From positions 1 to 6,916 of the forward strand of contig JAGWTL010000154.1 of assembly GCA_028869035.1 (NCBI GenBank): a stretch of 6,916 nucleotides of DNA, given 5' to 3'. The translations under genes were made by a program, and so were the position numbers. How positions within the stretch are numbered: position 1 is the first letter of the stretch; every line of letters begins with the position of its first letter. Below are positions 5,203 to 6,916 of the stretch, piece after piece. The DNA comes from Burkholderiales bacterium (lineage in GTDB: Bacteria > Pseudomonadota > Gammaproteobacteria > Burkholderiales > Burkholderiaceae_C). The notes under the pieces were generated by a model. The model worked only from the letters and a program-made list of their open reading frames with translations, made no database searches and was not told where the DNA came from.

Positions 5203-6795
5203 TCAGTGGGCAGGCGGGACCAGAATGGTGGGATGTGCAGTGGTGTCGGTCTGCGGGTAATCGCGGCTGAAATGCAGGCCGCGGCTCTCATGGCGCGATT
5301 GTGCGCTGCGCACGATCAGGTCCGCAACCTGCACGAGGTTGCGCAATTCCAGCAGATCGCGCGTGACGTGGAAGCTGGAATAGAACTCCTGGATTTCCGA
5401 GCGCAGCAGCTCGATGCGGTGCGCGGCGCGTTCCAGCCGCTTGTTGGTCCGGACGATGCCCACGTAGTCCCACATGAAGCGGCGCAGCTCGTCCCAGTTG
5501 TGCGAGATGACGACGGCCTCGTCGGCGTCGGTCACGCGGCTGTCGTCCCAGGCCGGCAGGGCCGGCACGGCGGCGGGTTTTTCCCGGGCGATGGACTGGG
5601 CCGCGGCGCGGGCGTAGACCATGCACTCGACCAGGGAGTTGCTGGCCAGGCGGTTGGCGCCGTGCAGGCCGGTGTAGGCGGTCTCGCCCACGGCGTACAG
5701 GCCGGGCAGGTCGGTGCGGCCGTCCAGGTCGGTGACCACGCCGCCGCAGGTGTAGTGCGCGGCCGGCACCACGGGGATGGGCTGCGTGGCCATGTCGATG
5801 CCCAGCGCCAGGCAGCGCGCGTAGATGTTGGGGAAATGCTCCAGCAGGAAGTCCTTGGGCTGGTACGAAATGTCCAGGTAGACACAGTCCAGCCCGTGCT
5901 TTTTCATCTCGAAGTCGATCGCCCGGGCCACCACGTCGCGTGGCGCCAGCTCCTCGCGTTCGTCGTGCGCGGGCATGAAGCGGGCGCCGCCCGCCGATGC
6001 CGGCAGCAGCAGCTTGCCGCCCTCGCCGCGCACCGCTTCGCTGATCAGGTAGGACTTGGCGTGCGGGTGGTAGAGGCAGGTAGGATGGAACTGGATGAAT
6101 TCCATATTGCCCACGCGGCAGCCGGCGCGCCAGGCCGCGGCGATGCCGTCGCCCGTGGCGGTGTCGGGATTGGTGGTGTAGAGATAGACCTTGCCGGCGC
6201 CGCCCGTGGCCAGGATGGTGTGCGGCGCGCTGAAGGTGTCCACCACATCGGTGACCTCGTTGAGCGCGTACAGGCCCAGGCAGCGCTGGCCGCCCAGGCC
6301 CAGCTTGGCGCTGGTGATGAGGTCCACCAGCATGTGGTGCTCGAACAGGGTGATGCTGGGCGTGGCCCGCACCTTCTTCATCAGCGTGTCCTGCACGGCC
6401 GCGCCGGTGGCGTCGGTTACATGCACGATGCGGCGCTCGCTGTGGCCGCCTTCGCGCGTGAGGTGCAGGTGGCCGTCTTCCTGCGAGAAGGGCACGCCCA
6501 GGTCCTGCAGCCAGCGGATGCTCTCGGGCGCCTGCTCCACGACAAAACGCGTGGCGTCCAGGTCGCACAGGCCGGCGCCGGCCACCAGGGTGTCCTGCAC
6601 ATGCGATGCCAGCGTGTCGCCCTCGCCCATGACGGCGGCGATGCCGCCCTGGGCCCAGCGGCTGGAGCCGTCGTTGAGCGCGCGTTTGGTGATGACCGCC
6701 ACGCGGTGCGTGGGCGCCAGGTGCAGGGCGGCGCTCAGGCCTGCCAGGCCGCTGCCGACGATGAGGACGTCAAAGGAATGGGATGCCGGCGACAC
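5203..6795 (-). CDS. nadB: L-aspartate oxidase
   Basis: NadB is the FAD-dependent enzyme that oxidises L-aspartate to iminoaspartate, the first step of bacterial de novo NAD synthesis, handing its product to NadA. The 530-residue protein has the dinucleotide-binding GSGLAG (14-19) near the N-terminus, SSRWAQGGIAAV (44-55), TREGGHSERR (113-122) with Glu115, FIQFHPTCLY (233-242) with His237, APRDVVARAID (284-294) with Arg286, HYTCGGV (347-353) with His347, and GANRLASNSLVE (379-390) with Arg382. These correspond to known E. coli active-site residues. The C-terminal helical domain includes MWDYVGIVR (441-449). Succinate dehydrogenase flavoprotein is the main alternative, but the HYTCGG and REGGHS forms and the aspartate-linked neighbour panD favour NadB. 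The start is GTG at 6795, because an in-frame stop at 6804-6802 excludes anything further upstream. The Shine-Dalgarno sequence is weak. The stop of the preceding gene is 24 bases upstream. Confidence 0.96.
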   Translation of the reverse strand: MSPASHSFDVLIVGSGLAGLSAALHLAPTHRVAVITKRALNDGSSRWAQGGIAAVMGEGDTLASHVQDTLVAGAGLCDLDATRFVVEQAPESIRWLQDLGVPFSQEDGHLHLTREGGHSERRIVHVTDATGAAVQDTLMKKVRATPSITLFEHHMLVDLITSAKLGLGGQRCLGLYALNEVTDVVDTFSAPHTILATGGAGKVYLYTTNPDTATGDGIAAAWRAGCRVGNMEFIQFHPTCLYHPHAKSYLISEAVRGEGGKLLLPASAGGARFMPAHDEREELAPRDVVARAIDFEMKKHGLDCVYLDISYQPKDFLLEHFPNIYARCLALGIDMATQPIPVVPAAHYTCGGVVTDLDGRTDLPGLYAVGETAYTGLHGANRLASNSLVECMVYARAAAQSIAREKPAAVPALPAWDDSRVTDADEAVVISHNWDELRRFMWDYVGIVRTNKRLERAAHRIELLRSEIQEFYSSFHVTRDLLELRNLVQVADLIVRSAQSRHESRGLHFSRDYPQTDTTAHPTILVPPAH

Positions 6796-6819
6796 GGATG
6801 TTCAACTCGGGTAGGAGGG

Positions 6820-6916
6820 TCAGGCCGGTGTATAGGCCAGCCGCACATAGATGGGGGCGAAGGCCTCGGCCTGGGTGATGTCGATCAGGGTTTCCTTGGC
6901 CAGCTCGAGCAGGGCG
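6820..6916 (-). CDS. C-terminal end of an unidentified protein, cut by the window edge
   Basis: On the minus strand an open frame enters at the right edge and ends at TGA (6822-6820), giving 31 codons. The visible residues include LLELAKETLIDITQAEAF and the C-terminus YVRLAYTPA. Codon use is GC-rich at third positions, as expected of a real gene here, and the stop lies 24 bases before the nadB start, so it probably heads or continues the same transcript. I do not recognise the family from this fragment. Confidence 0.6.
   Translation of the reverse strand, partial: ALLELAKETLIDITQAEAFAPIYVRLAYTPA

Overview
The window looks like chromosomal DNA of a high-GC betaproteobacterium, most likely Burkholderiales of the Comamonadaceae type. 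This rests on the GC-rich third codon positions, on the style of the PanC, PanB, BioB, PanD and NadB proteins (for example PTMGNLHEGH in PanC), and on the palindromic intergenic repeats related to CCCTTCGACAAGCTCAGG. The assignment is an inference from sequence character, not from a database search.

Layout. Positions 1-212 are a lower-GC edge with no confident gene, carrying a half copy of a REP-like repeat. Two plus-strand genes follow: a small hotdog-fold (PaaI-like) thioesterase (213-614) and, 16 bases later, a membrane-anchored alpha/beta hydrolase (631-1584). They converge on a long minus-strand block. Read in its direction of transcription, the block runs: the 3' end of an unidentified gene (6916-6820), nadB (L-aspartate oxidase), panD (aspartate 1-decarboxylase), bioB (biotin synthase), panB (ketopantoate hydroxymethyltransferase) and panC (pantothenate synthetase). 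The first four genes are separated by only 20-24 bases, which suggests one transcript. The bioB-panB and panB-panC gaps are 142 and 114 bases and both are filled with palindromic repeat sequence.

How the genes work together. The minus-strand block is a cofactor cluster. NadB and PanD both consume L-aspartate: NadB starts NAD synthesis and PanD makes beta-alanine. PanB makes ketopantoate, the precursor of pantoate, and PanC joins pantoate to beta-alanine to give pantothenate, the precursor of CoA. BioB makes biotin. PanE/IlvC, NadA, NadC and the other bio genes are not in the window.

The enzymes themselves are ordinary and look intact, and I found no undescribed defence, mobile or signalling system. 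The most unusual signals are between genes. A nested 166-bp palindrome lies between the convergent hydrolase and panC, and its outer arm is an inverted copy of the last codons of panC. A 122-bp palindromic cluster rich in ATGAC/GTCAT lies between bioB and panB. A third, different palindrome lies between panB and panC.
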